Under the pieces are notes generated by a model that made no database searches, was not told the origin of the DNA, and saw only the letters and a program-made list of their open reading frames with translations. A DNA stretch of 64,000 nucleotides from the NCBI GenBank assembly GCA_033964015.1, contig CM066925.1, positions 7,974,435-8,038,434 of the forward strand, written 5' to 3'. Positions 1 through 9,915 of this stretch are shown here, one piece after another (position 1 is the stretch's first letter; each line of letters opens with the position of its first letter). The DNA comes from Scolanthus callimorphus. Lineage: Eukaryota; Cnidaria; Anthozoa; Actiniaria; Edwardsiidae. Position numbers and translations under genes: made by a program.

Positions 1-3
1 TCG

Positions 4-106
4 AACAGTGTCTGCGTTTTTTTTTATTTTGCTTAGTTCAAAAGTGAAAACTCTATAAAATTTGACCTTTTGAACAAAGCAAAATTTTAAAAACGCAGAC
101 ACTGTT
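4..106. repeat. short foldback hairpin at window start
   Basis: Positions 4-43 and 68-106 are reverse complements with few mismatches, built around AACAGTGTCTGCGTTTTT. The loop is about 25 bases. It looks like a small palindromic MITE or one end of a larger element cut by the window edge. No target-site duplication could be judged. Confidence 0.75.
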
Positions 107-599
107 TTTGAGAAACACCTTTAAGGATTAAAACAATATGTTACTTGGGAGTCAAGGTCGAGCGGTTCGACAGCGTTATCTCTTGAAAATGTGATACCCA
201 AATTTTTAATAAAACCTTAAAAAATTCTAATTATGAACAAATTATTTCTTTGTGCAGTAGCTCGCTAGTCCATTCTATAAGTTTTCTAACGATATATAGG
301 TTGATAAGTTTTGGTTAAACTAAGGACGTGTGTGGTTTTTATTCGAACACGTGCGCGAAGGTTCTCGGTAACCTTAATGCCGAGAAAAAAATTGAGAAAG
401 GTATGAGGAATTAAGGATCATGGGCTCTTTTGCCAAAATAGTTCTACGTACATGACTATTATATATCATTTTAAAGCGTTTGAAAGGTAGAACACAGATG
501 TGTTCTCGCGGCTCGTAACTCCACAACAAATTTCGACCACGATGATGAAATAAAAAGTACGAAATATAGTCCATGAGCCAGAGTAAAAAGTACGAAATA
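107..599. other. intergenic, 33-bp tandem duplication
   Basis: No gene is supported here. The only structure seen is a 33-bp direct duplication (551-582 and 584-615) ending in the word CCATGAGCCAG, which leads into the outer arm of the following foldback. Confidence 0.5.
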
Positions 600-897
600 T
601 AGTCCATGAGCCAGACAGTGAAACCCTCCCCCCCCCCCCCCCCCCCTTGGGTATTTTGGGAGACATATATCGACTGAAAGCCCTACCCATGGGTAGTTCA
701 AAAATGGATGTCTGCACTGGATTCGTTGGTGGGCGTGGCTGTGCGGCGGCATTTTCGTTTAGAGCCAAAAACCACAGGGTACCCGCGTCGAGTTTTTTTT
801 TCAAAATTTCAATTTAGCACCCTAAAAATGCCGTTACAATGCTCCAAATTTTGCATGATGCCTCTACTCTTTGTAATCAGATGGTCACTGAACACTT

Positions 898-1825
898 GAG
901 TTTGATATCAGTCGCAAAAGTGTCTATTGCACATGTCAATTATACCCAACAGTGTGTTTAGCGAAAACAGTGAAACGTAGCGATAATATATTGGGATTCT
1001 TGTATTACAAATAGACCAACCGTTGACACCTTATGCAGGAGTTACTACTCATCCTCGAATACAGATACAGATAGTCTTTTTTACTTACAAAACTCCGTTA
1101 CAGGTGTGTATGTACAGTAGTAATAAAGTGTTAGTGTTTAATAGTGTTTTAAAGTGTTTAATAGTGTTTTAAAAGTGTTTTACAGTAGTAATAAAGTGTT
1201 AAAGTTATTATTAATATTCTATATATTTGTTATTTATTTGTTGCTTAGGGCACTTTTGCGTTTTTCAAAGCATTCATTTATACCAAGTGTACAAGGGCGG
1301 AGCCCCCCCCCCCCCAAAAAAAAAAAAAAAAAAAATTCCTGGCTATGCCCCTGGTGTATCCTGAGTTTGATATCAGTCGCAAAAGTGTCTATTGCACATG
1401 TCAATTATACCCAACAGTGTGTTTAGCGAAAACAGTGAAACGTAGCGATAATATATTGGGATTCTTGTATTACAAATAGACCAACCGTTGACACCTTATG
1501 CAGGAGTTACTACTCATCCTCGAATACAGATACAGATAGTCTTTTTTACTTACAAAACTCCGTTACAGGTGTGTATGTACAGTAGTAATAAAGTGTTAGT
1601 GTTTAATAGTGTTTTAAAGTGTTTAATAGTGTTTTAAAAGTGTTTTACAGTAGTAATAAAGTGTTAAAGTTATTATTATTATTCTATATATTTGTTATTT
1701 ATTTGTTGCTTAGGGCACTTTTGCGTTTTTCAAAGCATTCATTTATACCAAGAGTGTACAGGGGCGGAGCCCCCCCCCCCCCCCCAAAAAAAAAAAAAAA
1801 ATTCCTGGCTATGCCCCTGGTGTAT
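898..1825. repeat. ~465-bp tandem direct duplication
   Basis: The stretch from GAGTTTGATATCAGTCGC at about 898 to 1362 is repeated almost unchanged at 1363-1825. Each copy ends in a C-run followed by an A-run and the phrase TTCCTGGCTATGCCCCTGG. That phrase is a collapsed copy of the CAGGGGC(G/A)TAGCC MITE found complete at 3188, 32394 and 37433. The duplication lies wholly in the left arm of the surrounding foldback and has no partner on the right. Confidence 0.85.
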
Positions 1826-2242
1826 CCACCATGTTTTCAAGGTCCACTGTGTTGTACATCGCGTCATCATCTTCCGTATCTTCAAGTGCACTGGTGTTTG
1901 CTACAAATATCCCCCCCCCCAGTTGCTGCATCAGCGCTTCATTCGTCCACGAGATCTCGAGGTCCCCTTTCCTGAAATGCACCAGCCATGACCTATAGGG
2001 TCTGGTATCAGTGGTGATACAGTGTCACTCAACGTCCATACGAAACCCTGGTAGTTGGCTCTTCTTATTTGCCGACAGGTGGGAAGAATGCTCAAGTCGG
2101 CTTCATCATAGCTTGTTAGCAATCGTCCTGACCTCGGGCTAAAATGATGAATGTAGCGGTTGTACTCAACGTGTTGATGTCCTGTGACTTAACACAATAA
2201 ATCAAACAGGTGAACCTCTCTAACTCCTTCTAAATAGTCTGG

Positions 2243-2746
2243 TCAAAGTCTGGAGATTTTTTGAAAGCTTGGAATGTCTGTATGTACCTCAGATGATTCT
2301 TCAATAGCTTCAAGCGCTTGACCTTGCCTCTTCTCACAAACGCACTGACTTGTGGAATCGCAACCAGAGAATGCGTGCAGGCCAACAAGAGCGAGACTCA
2401 AGTCGCCCCCCAAGGGCGCTTTAACAGTTTTGACATTTATCAGACGGCGCTTGTTGCCTGTACCGGTGTGAAACAAAAGTGTTGAGCCGATGTCGGGTGC
2501 AAAATAGAGAAGTAAAATGAACACATCGGTGTCGGGGGATCGCATCGTAATAACCCACTCCTTGGGTGAGCTCATTGCAAAATGCTTAACAGTGCAAGAT
2601 TGCTCTTGTGTCAGCTTCTCCTGTGAAGAGACACGTTCTGGGATGTCATGGGATGTCACATTCGCGTTGCGATTCCACAAGTGCGTTTGTAAGAAGAACG
2701 AAGAAACATCCGAGGTACATACGGACATTTCAGGCTTTAGGAACAT
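2243..2746 (-). pseudogene. transposon-associated nuclease-like domain fragment
   Basis: An open frame of about 167 residues with no convincing start of its own. Two motifs stand out: SPDTDVFILLL near residues 70-80 and LHAFSGCDSTS near residues 123-133. I recall this pairing from many uncharacterised invertebrate proteins with transposon-like copy number. The acidic spacing resembles the XPG-I/helix-turn region of FEN1-like PIN nucleases (inference). The frame is the central part of such a protein only; flanking domains are absent. Both ends run into the inverted arms of the foldback, so the first and last 40 or so residues come from arm sequence. Probably a captured or degenerate exon, not an active gene. 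Confidence 0.55.
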
Positions 2747-3187
2747 CCCCTAGACTTGGACCATACTATTTATGAGGAGTTAGAGAGGTTAACCTGTTTG
2801 ATGTATGGTCGTCAACACTTTGATGTATAACCGCTTCATTCACCATGGCATTTTAACCCGAGGTCAGGAAGATTGCTAACACGGTGATGGAGCTGACTTG
2901 AGCATTCTTCCCACTTGTCGGCAAAGCCTACGGAGACACATAAGAACAGCCAATTACCAGGCTTTCGTATGGACGTTGAGTGACACTGTATCACCACTGA
3001 TACCAGACCCGATAGGTCATGGCTGGTGCATTTCAGGAAGGGGACCTCGAGATCTCGTGGACGAATGAAGAGCTGATACCTGAAGAACTGGGGAGATTGT
3101 AACAAACACCAGTACACTTGACGATGCGGAAGATGATGACGTGATGTACGACACAGTGGACCTTGAAAACATGGTGGATACACCAGG

Positions 3188-3330
3188 GGCATAGCCAGGA
3201 AATTTGGTGGGGGGGGGGGGGGGGAGGGAAAACATGGGACGAACATTTTCAAATTTCCTCCAGCATGGGGAAATCTCCCGAGAAAGGAGGGCCGCGGCCC
3301 CTTGTGCCCCCCCCCCCCCCCCCTGTACAC
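3188..3330. mobile_element. CAGGGGC(G/A)TAGCC MITE, copy 1
   Basis: Starts CAGGGGCATAGCCAGG, then a G-run, then AAACATGGGACGAA, TTTCCTCCAGCATGGGG and a terminal C-run. Same layout as copies at 32394-32542 and 37433-37605. Homopolymer G and C runs mark both ends of the body. Confidence 0.7.
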
Positions 3331-3784
3331 TATTCGGGGATGAGCAGTAACTCCGGCATAAGGTGTCATCGGTTGGTCTATTTGTAATACAAGAATCCAA
3401 TATATTATAGCTACGTTTCACTGTTTTCGCTAAACACACTGGTATAATTGACATGCGCAATAGACACTTTTGCGACTTATATCAAACTCAAGTGTTCACT
3501 GACCATCTGATTACAAAGAGTAGAGGCACCATGTAAAGTTTGGAGCATTGTAGCGGCATTTTTAGGGTGCTAAATTGAAATTTTGAAAAAAACTTGACGC
3601 GGGTACCCTGTGGTTTTTGGCTCTAACCAATAAATGCCGCCGCACAGCCACGCCCACCAACGAATCCAGTGCAGACATCCATTTTTTTAACTACCCATGG
3701 GTAGGGCTTTCAGTCGATATATGTCTCCCAAAATACCCAAGGGTGGGGGGGAGGGTTTTCACTGTCTGGCTCATGGACTAATGG

Positions 3785-3900
3785 TTCACACATATCGAAT
3801 AGCAGTGTCGCCATTCTAGAGATTGACTGGGCTTCCTGTGGTATCTTGTCTACCTTGTTGCCAGGCTCTTGACCGTGAACAACACAGTGGAACATGCACA
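3785..3900. repeat. dispersed repeat shared with 51590-51690
   Basis: The stretch containing GACTGGGCTTCCTGTGGTAT and TTGCCAGGCTCTTGACCGTG is found in the opposite orientation at about 51590-51690. It may descend from a coding sequence (the minus strand reads open for about 60 residues) but I do not recognise it. Confidence 0.5.
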
Positions 3901-4384
3901 TAGCATCTTTCCTCGAGTATATTTGAGTTTTGGTTGAGGTTTTATTATTATTGAGGTTTTAATTAGCCAAATTGTTTGAAAAATGTCTTTAATAGCTATA
4001 GAAAGAAATAAAGAATACTTTGTATATTGTGAGTACTTTTGAAGTGATATTTCGGGTCTGAACTTCAAGCCACTGGTCACTCGTTACAATGTGCACTCGC
4101 TCCCATTCTACTAAAGTTTTACTTCAAATGCAAGTATTTTAATTGAATTCGGAATATGTTAAGTACATGAACTGTATTCCGATAGCTCGGAGAAATACAG
4201 AAAGCATAAATAAAGATTCTTGAGAAGTATTAATAAGTTGTAAAATCAAGTAAGATTTGCACTTGCAGTGAACACCTCAGGGAACATAAGGCACGGGTCT
4301 AACAGCAAAAATGCTAGAAAATACATAAAAAAATTCTGCAAGGAAGATAAAATATCTAGCACAAACAGTATTATTATCAGAATT
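3901..4384. other. intergenic, nothing recognised
   Basis: AT-rich sequence with no supported gene, RNA or repeat. Confidence 0.4.
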
Positions 4385-5145
4385 AAATATTTCTTTGCGA
4401 TTTCGAAAACGATACAAATGTAAGTATCAACATAATGGCCCCACGCATCAGCTTACTGCGAAATTTAGGCCTACTTTCACTTTTTTCACTTCAAATTTTT
4501 GGACGACTCCGATTGATCAATGTAAAGTTTGTCTCCAAGTTTCATATTAATTGAAATCCTCTATGGTTATCAACTGTGGACGCAAAGATCGATAAATATT
4601 GGATGGATTCGTGAAGTTTCTGCTCAGGGACTAGCTTTTGTTCTTCGTTCGGCACAAAATCGCATTCCAATGCGGCACACGTTGATATTCGCGCGTGACT
4701 GCTCTCCGAATCCACCCCGACATATATTCATTGAATGCATAACAAAAGACCGAAAAACCTAAGAAAATTATCATACATCGGAGACTAGCCAAGCAAGGAC
4801 AAGCCCACGCGCGGTCCGTTGGAATTCCATTTTGTGCCGAACGGGGAACAATAGCAAATCCCAGAGTAGAAACTACAGAAATCCATGCAATATTTACCGA
4901 TCTTTGCGTCCCCAGTTGACAGCATTAGAGGATTTCAATTAATATGAAACGTTGGTGACAAACTTTACATTGATCAATTGGAGTCGTCCAAAAATTTGAA
5001 GCGAAAAAACTACGATTTTTTTAAATCAGACCAAATTTAGTGAAAGTGGGCCCAAATTTCGCGTTGAGCTGATGCGTGGGGCAATTATGTTGATACTTAC
5101 ATTTCTATACTCTTCGAAATTGCAAAATAATATTTCATTTTAATC
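4385..5145. mobile_element. foldback element, ~760 bp
   Basis: Arms of about 300 bp (4385-4700 and 4830-5145) are reverse complements with scattered mismatches. Landmarks are AAGTATCAACATAATGGCCC at 4421 and its complement ending near 5103, and the GATCAATGTAAAGTTTGTC block. The short loop shows no coding potential. A non-autonomous inverted-repeat transposon is the simplest reading. Confidence 0.75.
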
Positions 5146-6135
5146 AAAAGCATGACCTTTCTTGACAATTACAAATAGAATGAGCTATAAAACACTTCAA
5201 TTTATAACCACGAAGTACCAAACTCTGACATATTTATTCACTACACTGAATTTTACATAAATTATGGCCCTGATTTATAAGTCCTAAAATATCTTCAGAT
5301 CGGGCTTGTAGAATTTAGTCAAACTTCGGTTACACGTAGGCAATAAGTCAATCTCCAGGTACCGCAGAGCATTTATCGAAAAAATGTCGGTACAGTCTGA
5401 AACTGGGGTCAGAGTAAAAATAGGCGTGGCCCGATTGTCACGTGATACAAGCTCCAATCTCCTCAACTTTTGTACTGACATGTATTTCAGTCTATGGGTA
5501 GTATGTGTGTTATATTGGCTACGCGATAGAATTCAACCTCTTTTTATATGAGAGGTTCAAAATTGGTAGGCATGGGTGCAAAATTACTGGGTCGATCCAC
5601 CTTAAGTACACTGAGACTGCATGAGTTCACTGCACGATTTTTATGCATCATTACCAATAACGCACTCGCCCCGTTTGATGTCGCTAGGTAACGAAAACTC
5701 ACGTGATCAGTTTTAACCAATGGGGTCCGCGCATTTTGTCCAGTCAACGAAGATTGTATATTAAAGATAGATAGTGACTTTGTTACTGGATAGTAGTCAG
5801 CCATTATTATTATTCAGAAGAGCACGAGATATAAATAGAGAATTATTTATAAATAACAACAGTTTGCAGCTTTATTTTAAGCCTAAGCTAGGTGAAGCTT
5901 AGGTGAAGCTTCCCTGGAACGGATTTGTATGACTGTAGAAAATGCCGCGACACGGACGCGGCGCGGGACCTGGCCTGCTGTGTTAAGGAAACTTGCGTGG
6001 CATCGACATTACAAATCATGGACAACCAATCAGATTGCATTGTCACGGCAAGCCAGGACAAATCAAGGACGGCAATCAAATTGCATGGTCGGAACAAAAA
6101 AAAAAACGGTTTTTAGAACGATAGCCAATGAAATC
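5146..6135. other. intergenic with dispersed repeat piece
   Basis: No supported gene. Positions about 5415-5535 (GGCGTGGCCCGATTGTCACG onward) recur at about 20312-20408, so this is a dispersed repeat. Short open frames here lack any recognisable domain. Confidence 0.45.
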
Positions 6136-6141
6136 GCGTAG

Positions 6142-6306
6142 TCACGGCGCGGCACGACACAACATGACACGGTCGCGGCGCAACACGGCGCGGCACGACA
6201 CAACACGGCGCGGCACGACACAACACGGCACGGTCGCGGCGCAACACGGCGCGGCACGACACAACACGGCGCGGCACGACACAACACGGCGCGGTCGCGG
6301 CGCAAC
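6142..6306. repeat. GC-rich ~20-bp minisatellite
   Basis: About eight tandem units of a 20-bp word close to CACGACACAACACGGCGCGG, some ending in a GGTCGCGG variant. Much more GC-rich than its surroundings. All long open frames across it are by-products of the repeat. Confidence 0.85.
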
Positions 6307-6353
6307 TTTGTCACGGCACGTTTCACAGTCATACGAAATTCGCTCTTCTTTTA

Positions 6354-6640
6354 CAGCTGTTTCAGGTAACACGCGACCCCAGCGCGTTCAAAACATCGAG
6401 AGAGCTTTTGGCAGTTGGGTTTTCCTGTGTAGGCAATCAAACCACGTGAGCCAATCAGATCCTTGCCTAGTTTCGACTAGTGCAGTGAATTGGCTTCTGT
6501 CGCGACATGTCTCGCAAGGGAAGCCAATCGAATGCACTGAGTAAGGATATGATTGGCTTACACGGAACACGGATTGCATTGATGGACAGCACAGAAAACC
6601 CAACTGCCAAACTCTGGCCGCGTGTTACCTGAAACAGCTG
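6354..6640. mobile_element. palindromic MITE with CAGCTGTTTCAGG ends, TA TSD
   Basis: Terminal inverted repeats CAGCTGTTTCAGGTAACACG (6354 onward) and its exact complement ending at 6640, flanked by TA on both sides. The interior is also palindromic (TTGGCAGTTGGGTTTTCC and its complement near 6590-6612). 287 bp. TA duplication points to a Tc1/mariner-type mobiliser (inference). A lone related end lies at about 26787-26813. Confidence 0.85.
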
Positions 6641-6641
6641 T

Positions 6642-7195
6642 AGCATACACTTTAGGGCTTCTTTAAACAGAAGCATCTTCCAATTGGAGTCCGTGTCTAT
6701 TACTTGTGTGTTTTCCCTGACTGTGTTCAGAAAAAAATGTTAGGTGTAACGTGACTACTGAAAGTATTTCCCGATTTAAAGTACATATCACTACCCTTAA
6801 CATGAAAACGAAATGGCAAGAAGTTGGGGTTAGGTAAATAAGAATGCCGTTTCTTTTGTTTTAGTATCAGAACATGTTCAAGAGATACAGCCATTTTATT
6901 TTTTTGCAAATTTGATGACGTCAGGTTAGGCTAAATCTTTCGGGCTTAATATTTAACTGTTTCGATAATTTCTAAATTTGGCAAATAATAAGAGCCCAGT
7001 CAAGAAGCTCGTCTGATTTATGTCAAAAGTTTGCTCGTACGATCTTTTGTTGCAAAGATATGGAATTTGAATTTATAATTAGCCTGTTTCGACGTCATCA
7101 CTTACCTAATTAGCATAAACCTTTTTAAAACATGTGTTAGTGCGCTCAGGTAGCTACAAAATCCAAGAGATTCCATACTAAGGGATATATGCATT
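6642..7195. other. intergenic, nothing recognised
   Basis: AT-rich; no supported gene or RNA. Leads into a decayed zinc-finger fragment. Confidence 0.4.
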
Positions 7196-7198
7196 TTA

Positions 7199-7307
7199 AA
7201 CCTCTCGCCGCATTGTTCACATTCATAGTTCAACTTCAATTTCTTCGTTCATGTCAAAGCAAAGCATTTACAATATTGACATCTATACGGTTTAACACCA
7301 CGGGGAG
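7199..7307 (-). pseudogene. decayed zinc-finger fragment
   Basis: Read on the minus strand, this gives KPYRCQYC followed by a stop and then NYECEQCGERFK: two C2H2 half-fingers with an in-frame stop between them. The last 55 bases are nearly the same as 7806-7860, the 3' end of the neighbouring zinc-finger gene, so this looks like a duplicated gene tail separated from its parent by inserted DNA. Confidence 0.6.
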
Positions 7308-7351
7308 ACTCCACTTTTTGGCGTCGCTTAGTTGATTTTGACACCTAAAAG

Positions 7352-7631
7352 TACCAACAAGTCGTGTTTTCCCTCGTAATACGCCATTTGCACTAACCGG
7401 GTCACGTGACCCAAATCCCATACATTCCGAATCAAGAGAAAATGAATAAAATCTTGAAAATTCAACTCGCTCCATTTGCTCCAGGATAGAGATTTTAAGC
7501 TGAAACTTGAGTTTCTGACTAATATCAAGAGGTAGTTGGTATCACGTGACCAAGCAGTGCAAATGGCCTATTTTCTCTCTTATTTTTTTCACGAGGGAAA
7601 ATACGTCTGAAATTCAGGCTACCAACAAGTC
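7352..7631. mobile_element. hairpin element with 12-bp flanking direct repeat
   Basis: The direct repeat TACCAACAAGTC occurs at 7352-7363 and 7620-7631. Between them, TTTTCCCTCGT with CGCCATTTGCACT and GTCACGTGA (7367-7410) is inverted at 7541-7602. The right end carries CTGAAATTCAGGCTA, also the right end of the 14470-14856 element, which has a 9-bp TSD. This suggests one MULE-like family (inference). Confidence 0.55.
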
Positions 7632-7838
7632 ATGCGATTTGATTTAATTGCTAGAACGGACCTATCTGGGAAAAAATGGAAGTTATTGAATTTTACCCCC
7701 TAAAAGTTTTATGCACCACCCCTGCCCCAAAAATAGGAGAGCCCCCATCCCAGGGTTTAAAACCTGCTTGTGTCCGTTTATTTTTTGTTAACTGCGCCGA
7801 TGACGCAAACCTCTCGCCGCATTGCTGACATTCATAGT
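7632..7838. other. zinc-finger gene 3' region
   Basis: Contains the last degraded half-finger (7801-7838 minus strand) downstream of the stop of the zinc-finger frame. No other structure seen. Confidence 0.4.
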
Positions 7839-9113
7839 TCAACTCCCATGTCTCTGTTCATGGATTGCACGTTGACTAGACCACGCAAAGCATTTACTAC
7901 AAAACCGGCATCCATAAGGTTTAACTCCTGAATGTGTTCGTTTATGTTCTGTTAACTGACTCGATGTTGTAAACTTCTTGTCGCATTCTTCACACTCGTA
8001 CGGTTTAATTCCTGTATGCCTCCGTTCATGATTTAAACGATCGCTAGACCAAGAAAAGCATTTAATACAATATTGACATTCAAACGGTTTAATCCCTGAA
8101 TGTGTTCGCTTATGGTCTGCTAGCTGGCTCGATGTTTTAAACGCCTTACCGCATTCTTCACACTTATAAGGTCTAACTCCTGTGTGCGTTCGCTCGTGCC
8201 TCGTACGTTCACTCGATGAGCCGAAATATTTACTGCAATATTGACATCCATAAGGTTTAATTCCTGAATGTGTTTTCTTGTGTGTTAGTAAGTTGCTAGA
8301 AGTGGTAAAGCATTTACTGCAATAATGGCATTGAAAAGGTTTTATTCCTGCATGTCTTCGTTTATGGTCTGCTAGCTGATTCGATGTTTTAAATACCTTA
8401 CTACATTCGTCGCACTCATAGTATGGTGTAGCTCCTGTGTGTGTTCGTTCGTGTCGTGTGCGTCCTCTCGATGATACGAAAGACTTTATGCAATACTGAC
8501 ACACATATGGTTTAACTCCTGGTGGTTGTTTTTGCCCATCAGAAGGTAAAATTTGGAAATGACTTCCAAGACCTTGTTCAGGAGAAATTAAACTCCTGGC
8601 TGGCAGTTCAACAAACTCTGGGTTCGGCTGAAAGCTCTCGCATCCTACTTCAATTAGAGTTTCGGAAATGCTGAATTCTCCAACATGAATATTTTCTTCC
8701 TTCATAATACGATGATAATTATCTTTAGTTCCTAAAGAACTGGTCCCATAATCTTCACAATTTTGTCGCAGATCTGGACATGAACTTTTGCTCTGAACTT
8801 GTACGACCTCTTGTTCTGGAGACGAAATATTGTGTTGTATGTTTTGGAGGATGTTGGCGAGATCGAATTGTTCAGGACTCTCTTGTTCGTTGACTGTGGA
8901 ACTAGAGACATCACTAGTACCCGTGTAACTATTGAACTGTCGTGTTCTTTGCCTATCTCCACAGCTCACGTTAGAAGAGTCCATTTCCGCTTCCATTATA
9001 TTAGAGAAATTACAGTCTTCATTTTCATCTTTTTCTTTCTTGATTATGAGATGAGCTTCCCTCCCGACAGGAGATTTTGTGTTGCTGTCCTTGTCTTGAG
9101 AGGCGATCCTTTT
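7839..9113 (-). CDS. C2H2 zinc-finger protein, main exon (locus 1)
   Basis: A single long exon coding for an acidic leader and eight C2H2 fingers. The first ATG is at 8996, but the same frame stays open upstream to 9113, where a minus-strand acceptor (pyrimidine tract then CCTAG) sits. The upstream part reads KRIASQDKD and then LIIKKEKDENEDCNF, which resembles the leader of loci 2-4, so the protein most likely starts in an earlier exon that I could not locate. Fingers begin near residue 165 from the ATG and alternate between CQYCxKCF and CEECGKAF types with TGEKP-like linkers (HTGV/HSGI KP). Expected role is nuclear DNA binding; no KRAB, BTB, SCAN or ZAD domain is visible. This is the only one of the four zinc-finger loci without a frameshift. 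Confidence 0.85.
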   Translation of the reverse strand, partial: KRIASQDKDSNTKSPVGREAHLIIKKEKDENEDCNFSNIMEAEMDSSNVSCGDRQRTRQFNSYTGTSDVSSSTVNEQESPEQFDLANILQNIQHNISSPEQEVVQVQSKSSCPDLRQNCEDYGTSSLGTKDNYHRIMKEENIHVGEFSISETLIEVGCESFQPNPEFVELPARSLISPEQGLGSHFQILPSDGQKQPPGVKPYVCQYCIKSFVSSRGRTRHERTHTGATPYYECDECSKVFKTSNQLADHKRRHAGIKPFQCHYCSKCFTTSSNLLTHKKTHSGIKPYGCQYCSKYFGSSSERTRHERTHTGVRPYKCEECGKAFKTSSQLADHKRTHSGIKPFECQYCIKCFSWSSDRLNHERRHTGIKPYECEECDKKFTTSSQLTEHKRTHSGVKPYGCRFCSKCFAWSSQRAIHEQRHGS

Positions 9114-9349
9114 CTAGGAATGGGATTAAAAAAAAGAATTTAGCAAATCCAATAAAACAGTGAGTTGTTGTGCATTCACAACGCATGTGTCCATTATGTC
9201 TACCAGAGAAGAGCCCGTCTTGTGACAAATGAGTTATCTGCAGTGCTGAAATGTAGTTAAAGCTGCACTCCGATCAAGCTTCGATATATTATTTGAAGTC
9301 AGGGCAGGCGTATTTTACTTTGATACTTTGATAAATGGGCTGTTCACAA

Positions 9350-9599
9350 CACCCCCCCCCCCCCCCACCCCCCCCCTATCGAGGAACCTTGCAATTCCAC
9401 AGGGGTTGATGTGTTTGACCCTGGAATTCCACAGGGTGTTCATTTGCAACTGTGGAATTTCCGAAAGGGCACAAGAGAATGAGGAATTTCCACAGGGGTT
9501 GCTTCAAATTTCCAGAGGGGTTGTACATGAGTCTGGAATTTCCACAGGGGTAGAGCAATTTTTGAAAATGTGGAGTTCCTCGATAGGGGGGGGGGGGGT
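9350..9599. mobile_element. C-run/G-run element with iterated GGAATTTCCACAGGGG
   Basis: Bounded by a C-run then CTATCGAGGAAC (9350-9386) and by GTTCCTCGATAG then a G-run (9574-9599). The interior holds about six copies of a word close to GGAATTTCCACAGGGGTT. No coding potential beyond repeat translation. Probably a non-autonomous DNA element. Confidence 0.65.
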
Positions 9600-9908
9600 A
9601 CATTGAATGGAACGTTGCATGGAATACTGCAAGAAGTTCATAGGAAATATCATGCCATCTATTCCAATCTACTCTCTTATCCACAGTGGAGTAGTGAAAT
9701 CTCAAGTATCAATGCCCTTTAGATCGGGCAAGAAGGCTTACTCCTTACTGTTGAACACTGACGCCTTCGCTAGAATAGTTACGGTTAAATACCAATCAGC
9801 TTAGTAGTATCCAAATATGTGCAAATTGTATTGAATATCAATTATGTATTTATCATTATCAGCCATATCTTGTGACCTATAATTCAGCCCTTGACTGCGA
9901 CAGGTTAG
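9600..9908. other. intergenic, nothing recognised
   Basis: No gene or repeat supported. Confidence 0.35.
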
Positions 9909-9915
9909 AATATAC

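Larger units (their letters stand above)
600..3781. mobile_element. giant foldback element with captured coding loop
   Basis: The left arm (about 600-1040, then 1810-2400) is reverse-complementary to the right arm (about 2660-3200, then 3360-3781). Matching landmarks are the ends near CATGAGCCAGACAGTG, the block around CCCTACCCATGGGTAG, and the block around GAGATCTCGAGGTCC. The left arm is longer because it holds a tandem duplication (898-1825). The loop, about 2400-2660, codes for part of a protein domain. This is the architecture of a foldback or inverted-duplicated transposon. Terminal target-site duplication is unclear. Confidence 0.8.

Noticed and set aside
466..804. 112-codon minus-strand frame with poly-Gly
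   Set aside because: Poly-Gly and poly-Pro come from the C-run; no domain. Similar frames at 1154, 1619, 2836, 3017, 37364 and 37521 were dropped for the same reason.
6063..6544. Arg/Thr-rich open frames over 6142-6306
   Set aside because: Products of the GC-rich 20-bp minisatellite.
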